Shown here piece by piece: positions 10,683 to 44,664 of a stretch of 64,000 bases of DNA. The first letter of the stretch is position 1. Every line of letters starts with the position of its first letter. A model generated the notes under the pieces. That model was not told the origin of the DNA. It made no database searches and saw nothing but the letters and a program-made list of their open reading frames with translations. The stretch is taken from the NCBI GenBank assembly GCA_023053575.1, contig JAKZAP010000018.1, positions 9,672,001-9,736,000 on the forward strand, written 5' to 3'. The position numbers were made by a program, and so were the translations under genes. Source of the DNA: Branchinecta lynchi (lineage: Eukaryota > Arthropoda > Branchiopoda > Anostraca > Branchinectidae).

Positions 10683-10740
10683 TTGTTGCCATGGCCCTCG
10701 GGCTTTTTCGGTAAATTATATTCTATATTCTATTCTATAA
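10683..10740 (+). repeat. LINE 3' terminal hairpin and TATTC tail
   Basis: GCCATGGCCCTCGGGCTTTTT contains a GCCC/GGGC stem, followed by TATATTCTATATTCTATTCT. The terminus resembles those at 5650, 11405, 62.8 (minus) and 63.98 kb in its stem but has a different tail, so it probably marks the RT recognition end. Confidence 0.6.
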
Positions 10741-10754
10741 CGTTTGAGTGTAGG

Positions 10755-11110
10755 GTATTGTGGCAACATTCAACAAGCGGACGAACCTTCTGATTAGATC
10801 AAGGATCAAAAGTTGAATTTCGCAAACAGAGTTGATGGTCCTTGGAACAGCATTACAAAAAATGCGGTTAACGCTGAATCGATGGCTTCGAAAAAGGCGT
10901 GGACGAAGACTGGACAAGTGTTGAACGTCGGCTGCACTGGGATGCCAATGAGCCGATGTAACTACAACATCTACCAACCAAGGATGTCGGTTACACTGCA
11001 GTGACAGTACTTTGCACTGGCACTATTTTGTAAAAAATTACAATTCGACTTCTTGATTGATTGACTTCTAATTGTGTATAAATATAATTAGCTTGATTCG
11101 TAAGTGTATT
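10755..11110 (+). pseudogene. CR1-like LINE ORF2 C-terminal fragment
   Basis: The translation from about 10813 reads FANRVDGPWNSITKNAVNAE, resembling the conserved tail of CR1/L2-type ORF2 proteins (FFxNRVVxxWNSLPxxVVxA). The upstream part is broken by stops and shifts. An AT-rich 3' flank follows. This is a dead, 5'-truncated copy distinct from the two-ORF LINE beside it. Confidence 0.45.
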
Positions 11111-11334
11111 GATTTGCTATGTTATCACTTTTAAGAGATATTTGGAAAGATTGATTGAAGCAAGTTCTACCAACCAAGCTACAAACCAGCGAAGGCCTCT
11201 ACAGACATGAGCATTTTGCTGGAAATGCGATTTAAGGTAAGGTAATAGTTTAGCGAGTTTGAACTCTGCTCGGTACGACCACTCCCAATTCATTAGGAGG
11301 CAAAAGCAATTTATGATGCAATATTCTATCATTA

Positions 11335-11440
11335 TTATACCACCTCAGCAGGTCCTGGTGTAGATTTGTGTGTGTTTATGTTTTCTTCGTGTGATGATTG
11401 TTGCAATGGCCCGCGCGGCCATCTATCTATCTATATTCCA
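11335..11440 (+). mobile_element. LINE 3' end with hairpin and (ATCT)n tail
   Basis: TGTTGCAATGGCCCGCGCGGCC folds as ATGGCC-CGCGC-GGCCAT and runs straight into ATCTATCTATCTATA. It is the same hairpin-plus-tail arrangement as at 10.7 kb with other stem bases and another tail. Only the 3' UTR is left. Confidence 0.55.
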
Positions 11441-13449
11441 TACAGTTTCGGAAGGGCGATTTCAAGAAAATCCCTTCAGCCACAGCAACAACTCTTGTTC
11501 ACGTATTCAGAATGGATTTATCAATTAAAGTTAAGACCCAGTGTTTATCTCTTGTCGATCATGAATCTTTTAAACGATACTGTCGTCGAATAATACTTCC
11601 CATCCCATGGACTTGTTCGCTAATTTTCCGTGCCATTTATCAAGGAGCACTAAGAAACTTAATTCCGAGGAAGGGCAGTCGCCCACCCCACCCCCCAAAC
11701 AAAAATCGAATGTAGTAAAAAGTCATATTTTTTGGTTTATTGCTGTTTTTGTTATTGTTTTTTTTTTTATCAGCTTTGTCTCATGGCTCGTTGTTAGATT
11801 GCTTGGACTTATTCACTGATGTTCCATACTTTTATTTATCAACACACACAAAAACAAGAGTTGCGGGGAAGGGCTATAGTTCCGGCCACTTCCCCCGAAC
11901 ATGCACTAGGCTTCCAAAAGCAGAAGAATAGCAAAGAAATGACAGAGAGTGGCAGCGCAACCAGTCCCTAAGATCCAACCCATACGGACGATTCATGAGC
12001 GGTACGAAAGAAGTTTTGTCCCATCCTTTGTGAGTTTTTTCATTTTAAGTAGAATCCTTTTCCTTTTTTATGATAATTCTTGACGTTTAGCAGTTAATTT
12101 GTTGCAATTTTTGTTGTGTAATTAATGAATATTGGACTATGTAAAAGCATATTGTATATAGTCATGTGTGACGAGAGAACAAATTTTCGACTTTTTGTTA
12201 ATACCGTAAGGAATGTTTTTAAAGAACAAAGATTGATTGACCGAAGTCGCACCTCAAAAGTTTCAAATTTTCTCTTAGATTCACCTGTGTCTAATAAAAG
12301 TTGTTTAACTTTATTTTGTTTTTTACGTGTCCGACTATAAGATTATTTGGATTAGTTGTTAAGTTTCAATAGCAGATTATAAACAAATAAAGAAACGAGA
12401 ACGGCGATCGTGTACCTCAAGATTTTTTTTACTATTTCAGCTTAGTCCCACAGAAACAGGTTTGACTGTTATTTGTTTGGTAATATTTCATTCAGTCTTA
12501 TGCTAGAAATTGACTTCCGACAATTTTTTTTTTATATTTATCAAGAAATAACACGAAAAAGGAATATCTGTCAAGGACAATTAATTGCATTAATGTACGG
12601 TTATTTTATATTAAAGTAGCCTTAGTGAAAGAGAGAAAAATTGCATATATTAATAATGCAAACCGTTTTAACCATCATTTTGTATTTTTAGTTTATCGTG
12701 TCATAAAAGCATATTTTTATCCTTGTTTGTATGTTCGGTAAATTGGTGTGATTGCTGGTTTATATGTGAAGGTACTTCAATTCAGGACGTAACAAACTAC
12801 ATACATTGCATCAAAAGCAAAGATAACATCAAAACTATCGTTAAAACTGTCTTTATTTTTGTTAAAATATACGAGATTCTGAGAAGTAGAAAACAAATGA
12901 TTTCGAATTTATAAAATTTAAAAAGAATGTAGTTGTCTAGAGAAAGTTTGTAAAAAAAACAAGCGAAAGCCGTGAGTTTTTATTTTAGTATGTGTCGTGA
13001 TCCGCTCTTTTGACAGGCTGTAAAGAGAGAAAACACTTAAAAGCCGTGCATAGCCTACCAACAAAGAGCGGAACGTTCACACAGGCATTTCCATGCGTCA
13101 GATCAACTGTATTTTTCCTTTTCTTTATCGTTTGTTCATTAGACAGGATCGCATAAATAATCAAAGCCGGAAAGTAACGGCACTGACTAATTGTTTCCGC
13201 TGGTGGTTTTTACTTCTTTTTTTTTTCTTGAGAATAGTCTCAGCGCGATTCAGAGGGCCAAGAAAAGCACAATGCAACAAATAGGGCTAACTGAAGAAAA
13301 AGGTCTTTGAACACACTATCAGTAAACAAAACAAAAAATACTTGCAGATGGGCATTATAAGGCTCTAAAGTAGAGCCGGACAAGTGCGCAAGTGCCCAAA
13401 CGTATAGAAATAGAAGAAATAATGAATCAAGTTCAGGAATCGAAGATAT
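11441..13449. other. Intronic sequence, no feature recognised
   Basis: These 2 kb are AT-rich (especially 12040-12960) with T and A runs. Several short open frames show no motif and no splice-site support. I found no exon completing the kinase domain. Confidence 0.5.
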
Positions 13450-13880
13450 TGCCCAGGGTTGGTCACCAAGAACCAGGGTGTACGAGTTACTTACTTCGGA
13501 TACTTTGGGCTACTCAGGGTTACATTGGGTTACTTTTGGTCACATTGGGCTACTCTGGGATACATTGAGATACGTTGGGTTACTTTAGGGCACTTGGGTT
13601 ACTTCGGGATACTTTGAGGTACTTGGAGACACTTGCTTAATACTCAAAAGGATATTTCAGGATACCTGAGAATCTGTAGGGACACCCGAGGACATTAAGT
13701 ATATTCACTGACTGCTAGAAATATAGCAGCCCTGGACACGTAAGGTCCGGTAAACTCAAGCCAGTAGACAAAATACCAAGGTATGGCAAGGAAACCTTGT
13801 TACATTAGGTTACATTGGGTTCCTTTGAGATACTTTTGGGTTACTTTCCAGGGTGTACGAAGTTACTTTTGGTGACCAAA
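13450..13880. repeat. Degenerate GGGTTACTTT-type minisatellite with inverted ends
   Basis: GGGTTGGTCACCAAG at the left is mirrored by CTTTTGGTGACCAAACC at the right. Between them are dozens of loosely repeated 10-12-mers such as GGGTTACTTT, GGGATACATT and GGGCTACTC. The right terminus (CAGGGTGTACGAAGTTAC) recurs at 28.97 kb. It looks like a non-autonomous element that expanded an internal short repeat. Confidence 0.55.
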
Positions 13881-14708
13881 CCTCGGATGTTGCATTGCGA
13901 CTGCTGTTGTATCGGTCTCTTTGTCAAGAGTTGAACTATCTATGTACATAGCGAAGTAAACATGATCCTCCAGTGTTCTAGAATTTAATTGCACAAGCGA
14001 AGATTCAGAGCTAAACTCAAACGACGTCAGTTGAAGCTTGAATTGAAACCTTGTCCACTACCACCCTCAGTTACTCGCCGCTTTACACGCTACGGTCCAC
14101 GCTTACCCAACCCTCCATTTTCCAATTATAACACTGCCCACTCCTTCTCCATTGCCATTGCCCCATTCCTTTTTTTGCGTCCCTGGCAGGAATATTCTGT
14201 AGTTGTTTATTTTTTTTACTCCAAATATAGTCAAATGAAACTGATTTAGATTCAATCATCAATAGTCCTAGCCTTCAATTTTTTTGCTCATCATCTAGGC
14301 TAAAACATAATCACAACAGTAAAGCTATACAAGTGCGAACCGTCGCCATAGATAGAAATTTCTTTCGTTCCTATAAACGTTTCATCATTTTCATCAAAGA
14401 CGCCATCACTAGCCCGAATTGTCGGTCTCGTCTAAATCAGTGGGGCATTCTATACAAGCGTGACAGCAAACCTATTTCATCTATTCAACCTGAGAACACG
14501 AAGAATTGTAGTGTATTCCTATCGGAATATATATTTGAATCTATATATATAGAACCGAGCGCGTTGCGTTTATAAACCATCTTAGTGACAATCAAATCCT
14601 ATACTGGGTCCTCAATCATATGACGTCACAATATACGTCACAACTGTATGGTATTCCGCATTTATTTAGACCAGCCTGAATTGTCTAGGTGTACAGGTGA
14701 CACTAGGA
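13881..14708. other. No feature recognised
   Basis: The stretch has short open frames without recognisable motifs. Two TGACGTCA-like words (about 14621 and 14634) lie just before the MITE fragment at 14709. Confidence 0.45.
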
Positions 14709-14816
14709 GCGTGTTCCACTTCTCTAACAATGGCAACTATTCGTTACTATTTTCCTTCCAACCTTACGAAAAGTTACTACGCTAACCGTTCCAACCTTCT
14801 CGAAATGGTAACTAAT
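14709..14816. mobile_element. AGCGTGTTCCAC MITE, one end only
   Basis: It begins AGCGTGTTCCACTTCTCTAA and matches the reverse complement of the right end at 21.67 kb (CAATAGTAATTATTAGTTACT-like and CCTTCTCxAAATxGT). Similarity stops near 14816, so the copy is truncated or interrupted. Confidence 0.5.
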
Positions 14817-15189
14817 ACCAAGAACAAATAATCCAATAGAACCTCCGTCTTTGGTCCCATGCAGCGACTATGGATACCCGATAAAGCTGAACGGAGACGT
14901 CCTTGCTCTGAGGTTTCAGTTGATACCCGTCTACTTCCCTCTTCGCCGCTGCGCATACCAGATGAAAAACTGTAGGATGCCTGCAGGAGTGGAGAACCCA
15001 GTCTACATCGAGTTAGACGTGACGTCAAATTTTAGACAACCAATCAGCTGTAAAGGACGACCCAGAGAGCGTTCGTGTTCTTCTGCGGGGATCTACTGCG
15101 ATAAAGCTGCTTGTAGAGGTAACAAATTATGATGTTCTGTGTAGCTCCTCCTCCACTCGTTTGCATCGGGTAGGGTATCAGTATATATT

Positions 15190-15630
15190 CGACTCCGCAT
15201 GGTCGTATTACAGAGATTGGGAAAATATGAAAATTCGTTCAGGCTTCAACCCAGAACCGCCTTAAAATACGACAGGTGTCAAGGTGTCAACTTAATTTTA
15301 CGTTTTGGCCGATCAATCCTTGCCAGTGAAAAACACAGAGATATTCTGCCCGATCTAGCACCGGTGAGAGGACGGACACGGCATCAAAATTTCCTTCTGC
15401 CAGTTAAATGCCGCACAAACCGGTATTCAAATTCCTTTGTACCATATTTCACTGAGAAGATTAACAAAAAACAAGTGAATTCTAAGTGATTTATTTTATT
15501 TTATGTAATAATTGTATATATTCAAGTATTTTACTCAATTATTCAAGTATTTAAATGTAATGGTCGACGTATTTAGTGCCATGTCGGCGCTACGAGTTGG
15601 ATCAACAAACATATCTATCTATCTAAGTTG
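15190..15630 (+). pseudogene. LINE ORF2 C-terminal fragment with 3' tail
   Basis: The frame to about 15489 ends in HRDILPDLAP, GRTRHQNFLLPVKCRTNRYS and NSFVPYFTEKIN, a tail typical of LINE ORF2 proteins. A related tail is on the minus strand at 18.8 kb. The 3' UTR ends in a TAGTGCC-ATGTC-GGCGCTA hairpin and an ATCT tail (about 15610-15628). The protein upstream of about 15190 is missing. Confidence 0.6.
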
Positions 15631-16073
15631 ACACTGATCAGATTTATCTCCCAGAACCTTACAGGTTTTCGCGGCCAAAAGTCACAGTTTCCGTGAGAAA
15701 AGTGGCAACACTGCCTCCGAGGCTCTGGCCAAACCCAAGTTGGTTTTCCTTAACCTTCTGTGGGAGGAGAAAGAGCGACCAAAAATTCTGACTAAAACTT
15801 TAACGCGGTCTACAGTTTCATCACCACATTCTCTCCCTCGCCTAATTTTTATTTTATTATACATTTAATTTAGCAGAAGCCGTTGCCGGACCTTTTGTGC
15901 GAACAAATTATTAGTATTGTTAATTTCACACCTATGACTTTCCGATTTCCGGTTAATGTCAAAATGGGGCGGAATCACACGCTGGAGACAGATACCGGAC
16001 GGAAAAGTCCGTCAAGAAATTTCATCCAGACCCTCGAAGAAATGGATTCAATTGAACAAAAAAAAATCCAACG
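15631..16073. other. No feature recognised
   Basis: Intronic sequence without a supported feature. Confidence 0.45.
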
Positions 16074-16081
16074 GCTTCCAC

Positions 16082-16395
16082 AATGTTGGGCGATATCTGG
16101 AATTTTCGACATATGGATATTTTCACTTTCGATATTTCGGTGCCATGTTGTGCTGTAGTATAAGTCATCGTTCCGCCAAAACTTAAGACACGAATTGTAA
16201 AAAAAAAGTCTCTTGCGTCATCTCAAACTTCGATTAAGTAGAAACTGAATTACAGAAAAGTTATTGCTCCAGTTTTGGATATATAAATGTAATTTATGTT
16301 GGATTACTATCACTTTAAATGTACAAATATCGTTTCTGATATCGATATTTGGTCCGGTATAAAGATACATCGATATCGAATATCGCCCAACACTA
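16082..16395. mobile_element. hAT-like MITE, 314 bp
   Basis: The ends are AATGTTGGGCGATATC and GATATCGAATATCGCCCAACACTA-like, and GCTTCCAC lies directly outside both (16074-16081 and 16396-16403), an 8-bp target duplication as hAT elements make. The terminal base is ambiguous because C may belong to the TIR or the duplication. No coding capacity. Confidence 0.72.
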
Positions 16396-16629
16396 GCTTC
16401 CACACGAACTTTTTAGGGAACTTCCGACAGAAAAGAATATTCTAGTGAATTCCCACTGGGTTCAGCAGAAATTCCAGAGGGAAACGGCTTACTCTCAGTT
16501 AATTTAAATTTTCGTCAAAAAAGAATGTAGGAAATGGAATTTGAGTACAACACACCCTTTTGCTTCACGCAAAAATATATTCTGACAGATTCCCACGAGG
16601 GAAACATGAGTAGCGACATCGCAGGACTC
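16396..16629. other. No feature recognised
   Basis: Short AT-rich spacer between two MITEs. Confidence 0.4.
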
Positions 16630-40491
<23,862 letters not shown>

Positions 40492-41236
40492 TTTTGCACT
40501 TTCCACTACGGCACTACCTCACCGACTAATTTTCATAATAAGAAAAAAAATCTGGAATTAATAAATTCCGTGCACGATAGCCACTAGATCACGTACTAGA
40601 TAGGCAAACACTCGTATTTTAGGGCTGTACAATTTCGTTTGCATAATAGATCTCACATGGCTCGGCCTGTTTGGTTTGGGACTTTTATCGATGTTGACAC
40701 AAAGGCTTTGCAGTCAAAAGACACAAGTAAAAATCTCACTACATCACGGTCAAAGAGCTTGTACACGATTGAAGAAGCAAGCAGAGCCGTTATGTTATAC
40801 GCTTAACGCTTACAGCGCGAAACATTAGGGCATAGAGCTGGTAGCTGCTTACAATGTTAGAGGAAGCATGCTACCTTCGTCTCGTGATGCTGCAGTCCAA
40901 TTTCCGTTTTATGTCTAGTAGTCATGAAAGGGGAATTACTGAATATGTTAGTTGTAAATGAACTACGGTACATTATTTTTTTTTTTGAGAATAGTGCACG
41001 GTGCATATTAACACCTATTGCCACGTGTTAATATGAACACAGCACGTTAAAGGGTCAGTCACTTAATTTATGGCCGGCAGCGACGGTTTCGGCCAGTACT
41101 GGGTCGATCCACGGAAGGGTGTACAGCAAGCGCCGGGGGTTGGTAATCCCTCGGAAAGAGGAAGAGAACTTATTACTGAGTAAATTTTCAAGAAAAACAA
41201 CCGAAAACTTGCATCCCTTCATAGTCTTTAACTGTA
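40492..41236. other. Kinase 5' flank and unassigned sequence
   Basis: This should contain the 5' UTR and promoter. I see no TATA box at a convincing distance. TTAAAGGGTCAGTCAC near 41047 resembles one TTAA-type end without a partner. Confidence 0.4.
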
Positions 41237-41715
41237 CAGAGATGGGCGAATCTGAATCCGGATTCGGATTCGAATCCAGGATTCGTCCTTTCGGCCGGAT
41301 TCGAATCTTCTGCTTGTTTGGCTGGATTCGGATTCGGTCGGATTCCAAACCGCGAATCTTACAAATCCGCTTCAATTTTTATTCTTTCCCCATTTTTTCC
41401 AACTTTGATTTAAGTTTAGTGTTAACTAGCCACACATCATTCCTGGTTGCGAAGAAGAAACCCATACTATAACAACCACACATAAAAACCTTCAAATACG
41501 GTTTACATCGCCCAATTACCGCTCATTTGCCTTAGGCGTAAGTACTTATTTATCATCTCTGATTTTTAAACTACAACCTATTCTATGATTTGATTTCTGT
41601 TAAGGTCGGTATCGAATCCGGATTCGAAACCTCAGCATGAAAAGGTGGATTCGGATTCATACCTAACCCTGGATTCGGATTCGAATCCTTTCATGATCGG
41701 ATTCGCCCATCTCTG
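41237..41715. mobile_element. hAT-like MITE rich in GGATTCG words, 479 bp
   Basis: CAGAGATGGGCGAATC and GATTCGCCCATCTCTG are perfect 16-bp inverted ends. The flanks TAACTGTA and GTACTGTA agree at six of eight positions. Both subterminal zones are filled with GGATTCGGATTCG/CGAATCC repeats. Confidence 0.85.
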
Positions 41716-42101
41716 GTACTGTATACCACGAAACAAACATCATAAATAATTAAAACTTGGATTCGAACAACATGTTTTGCCACTGTAGATCCGAGCTTAG
41801 ACAAATATTGGACTACAAAAGCATAGGGACACGTTTTGAGCTTTTCCCGCTTCATCCCATAACCAAACTCATACAGCTCTGTGCCTCGGGGCCAATCAAA
41901 TTAATGAAACTAATCACTGATAAATTTGATCTTCTCAGGTGAGAAACGGCATCAGAAGACCATTATTGACAGATCAAATAGTTACAATTCAATGGAGCCT
42001 AAAGATCGGGACAAAAGTTTATTCCAAATAGGCTGAACCAACGGAAACAATGAGAAACATCCACGACTGTTTTGACACTTGTTTGGAGTCACAGGACCTT
42101 G
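41716..42101. other. No feature recognised
   Basis: Short spacer between MITE and PAL137 copy. Confidence 0.4.
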
Positions 42102-42192
42102 TTTTTGGGATCCCAAAACGTAAATGGAGGGATACCTATGAAATCACAAAAGTTGTCCGTCCCTACGACTGACAGCACGGTAACTCTCGAAG

Positions 42193-42993
42193 CAGGGTTC
42201 CCGGGTGGCTAAAATACCAGCCGGTTAATACCGGCTAAAAGGTGATTTCTGCCGGTATGGTTAAAATCAAGTGGCATGGATAAAATCAAATAACTGGCTA
42301 AAATAAAATTTATAACTGCTACTATGTGATTTTGGTAGCACTCCGCTCTTCTAAGACTGTCATACTTCTTTCATGTGTTGAAGATTGTAGTTCATGTTAG
42401 TCTAGAGGACGGAATAATGTCAACACTGAATAGGTGTAAGTCATATCTGCCATTATAAATGGCACTGCAGTTAGGTTCCTTCATTTATATGCACAAGTTT
42501 CTGCTGAGAATCCCTACAAAACTGCAGAATAACATACTATCAACAAAACAGCCATAAAATTACAAGCTCAATTCTTGAAGTAGCCTATTTACTAACCGCA
42601 TATCGTATCAACATGTACAACAAAACACCCCGTCAGTTTCTAATAGCCTCCTCGCTTTAATATAACATGGTACGAACTCCCGGTATAAATAAATCGCAGG
42701 AATCAATGTGACCTGATGACTCACTCGTGTCAACCCCAAACCGGTTTTCTGGACTGGAGAAGGCGAGCTACTTTAGTCCGGGAATCAACCCTGGTTGAAA
42801 AATAGTCGGAAAACAATGAAGAAACAACAGTAAACATTGATACGTAGAAAAGATCAGTGCGATTTGATTTTAGCCAGTTTTAGTCCGGTTGAAACCGGAA
42901 ATATTATAAGTTAAAGTTTTATTTGAAGCTATTAGATGTTTAAAACCGCTGGTATGGTAAAAATCGATTTTAGCCGGCAAAAACGGAACCCTA
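42193..42993. mobile_element. hAT-like MITE, 801 bp, inside PAL137
   Basis: CAGGGTTCC and GGAACCCTA end the insert, with TCTCGAAG and CCTTGAAG (six of eight matching) outside. Subterminal ends share TTTTAGCCGG-type words. At about 42890-42946 it carries a stretch indistinguishable by eye from the PAL137 array at 52003-52059. Confidence 0.75.
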
Positions 42994-43231
42994 CCTTGAA
43001 GGGAATGAGATATTTTGATGAAACTTGGTGTGAGGATTCTTTGAGTCAAGGGTAAGGTCGAGTTCGTAGATGGGCTCTGTAACCATACATTTAGGGGTGG
43101 GGGTTCAAATTAAGGGGCAAACCAGGGGGGGACTGGTATGAAATCTGAGGACCCTAGCCGGGTGGGGTGGGTCGTTTTTGCCCCGATTTAGCAGATTTTA
43201 TTTGGGGGGTCCTCTTGGTTTTTTTTTTTGT

Positions 43232-44649
43232 ACACTGACCCAAGCAACATATCATTTAGCAGGAAATCACACGGCCGAAACAGCTGGGACAAAGAGTCCA
43301 AGCTGCACACCGGCATATGGGATCCTGAAACACCGCGAAATTCTCCCAAGAATCAGAAAATCCTCATATTCGGCACCGGCGAGGCACGTCACAGAAGATT
43401 CTGGTTGGTTCGAAGCACTCTCCAATAAACTCAGCAACTTTGTTACCTTACCTTGGACCTTAGTTCCTCCTGCACCTCCGTAGGTGCTTAGGGCATCCAA
43501 GCAGAGCCGCCAGTCGTCTCTCATAAGGGCCGCTGCCCATACATCTTCCCATTCGGGCTGGACAGACGCGTTTAAATTCTGAAGATTCGACTAGTGCACG
43601 ACGAGGAGTGTTCTTCCGTCGCCCTCTTCGTCTGGATCCCTCCGGTTACCAGTGGAGGATAGCGTTGGGGAGTCTGGTGCGTCCCATCCTGATTGTATGG
43701 CCCAGATACCTCCAGCGGTGGATCTTGATGACTTCAGTAATAAGGGGATGCACTGTCATCTGGCGAGTCTGTCATCTGGCGAAACTCGTTCTGTCTGGTG
43801 TATGTTTAAGATCAGCCTAAGGCAGGTGTTTTCAAAGGCCAGAAGACGTTTCTCCAGCTGTTGGCTGAGGTGCCACGTCTCCGACCCTTACAGAAGTACG
43901 GAGAGAACGTTGCTGTTGAAAAGTCTCAGCTTGAGTCTAAGGGAGTACTTCTTGCTCCTCCATATCTTCTTTAGCCGATTGAAGACACCGCTGGCCTGAC
44001 CAAGTCTTAGCTGGACCTCCCTTGCACAAGCTCCAGTGTTTTCAACTGTACTGCCGAGATATCGGAATTCAACGACCTGTTCGACTTGCTGGTCCCTACA
44101 GCGTATATCTAGCGGAGATCCGCTACTCGCCATACTCTTCGTTTGGGGGATGTTTATTTTCAGTCCGAACAGTTCAGCTGTTTCACTGGTCTTTGTGAGG
44201 AAGTCCTGGAGCTTCTGTTTGCAGGTCTCCATTGGGTTGATGTCATCGGCAAAGTCTATGTCTCCTACTTTTCTGCCATCCCTGAGGTCAATACCGCATC
44301 CTTCATATCTTCTTAGAACGTAGTCGATGATCAGGACGAACAGCAGCGGAGACAGAACGCACCCTTGCTTTACGACCGGCATAATTTGGAAGTATCTGGT
44401 GTTGCCGTCGCGGGTACGGGCTGCTATCCGACTTATGAGTTTGTCCAGTATGCCATAGTACCGGAGCACTCTCCAGAGTAAAGCACAGTCGATGGAGTCA
44501 AAGGCTTTTTCGAAGTCTATGAAGACTAGGTAGAGCTTTTTCCTCCATTCGTTGCACTCTTCTAGCAGCATTCTTAGCACGAATATGAGATCCGCACATG
44601 AACGGTTTGGGCGGAAGTCAAGCTGTTCTTCGCGAAGGTGTTTGTCGAC
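43232..44649 (-). pseudogene. RTE-like LINE, downstream half (RT and C-terminus)
   Basis: The minus strand encodes REEQLDFRPNRSCADLIFVL, VFIDFEKAFDSID, VVKQGCVLSPLLF, the DFADDI catalytic site, EFRYLGSTVENTG and, with stops and shifts, RWRYLGHTIRMGRTRLPN-like text of the RTE C-terminus. A T run at 43218-43231 is the poly-A tail on this strand. The upstream half lies at 50512-51270, separated by the 5.9-kb insertion. The copy is inactive. Confidence 0.85.
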
Positions 44650-44664
44650 CAGTGCTTCCACTCC

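Larger units (their letters stand above)
5818..10740 (+). mobile_element. Nearly full-length two-ORF non-LTR retrotransposon (LINE)
   Basis: A 5' UTR of about 290 bp is followed by ORF1 (6104-7195), ORF2 (to 10638, frameshifted), a 3' UTR of about 50 bp, a GCCC/GGGC hairpin and a TATTC-type tail. ORF1 is a coiled-coil plus L1-like RNA-binding protein. ORF2 has an apurinic-type endonuclease, a reverse transcriptase with FADD and a C-terminal CCHC motif. This layout fits the Jockey/CR1/L1-like LINEs, but I cannot fix the clade. It is inserted antisense in the kinase intron. I saw no clear target-site duplication. Related 3' fragments are at 5.6, 11.4, 62.8 and 63.6 kb. Confidence 0.9.

Noticed and set aside
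16105..16140. DIW-like codons (GACATATGG) as a possible kinase exon 5
   Set aside because: They are on the plus strand inside a hAT-like MITE, followed by IFSLSIF, not by SLGITAIEL, and have no splice sites.
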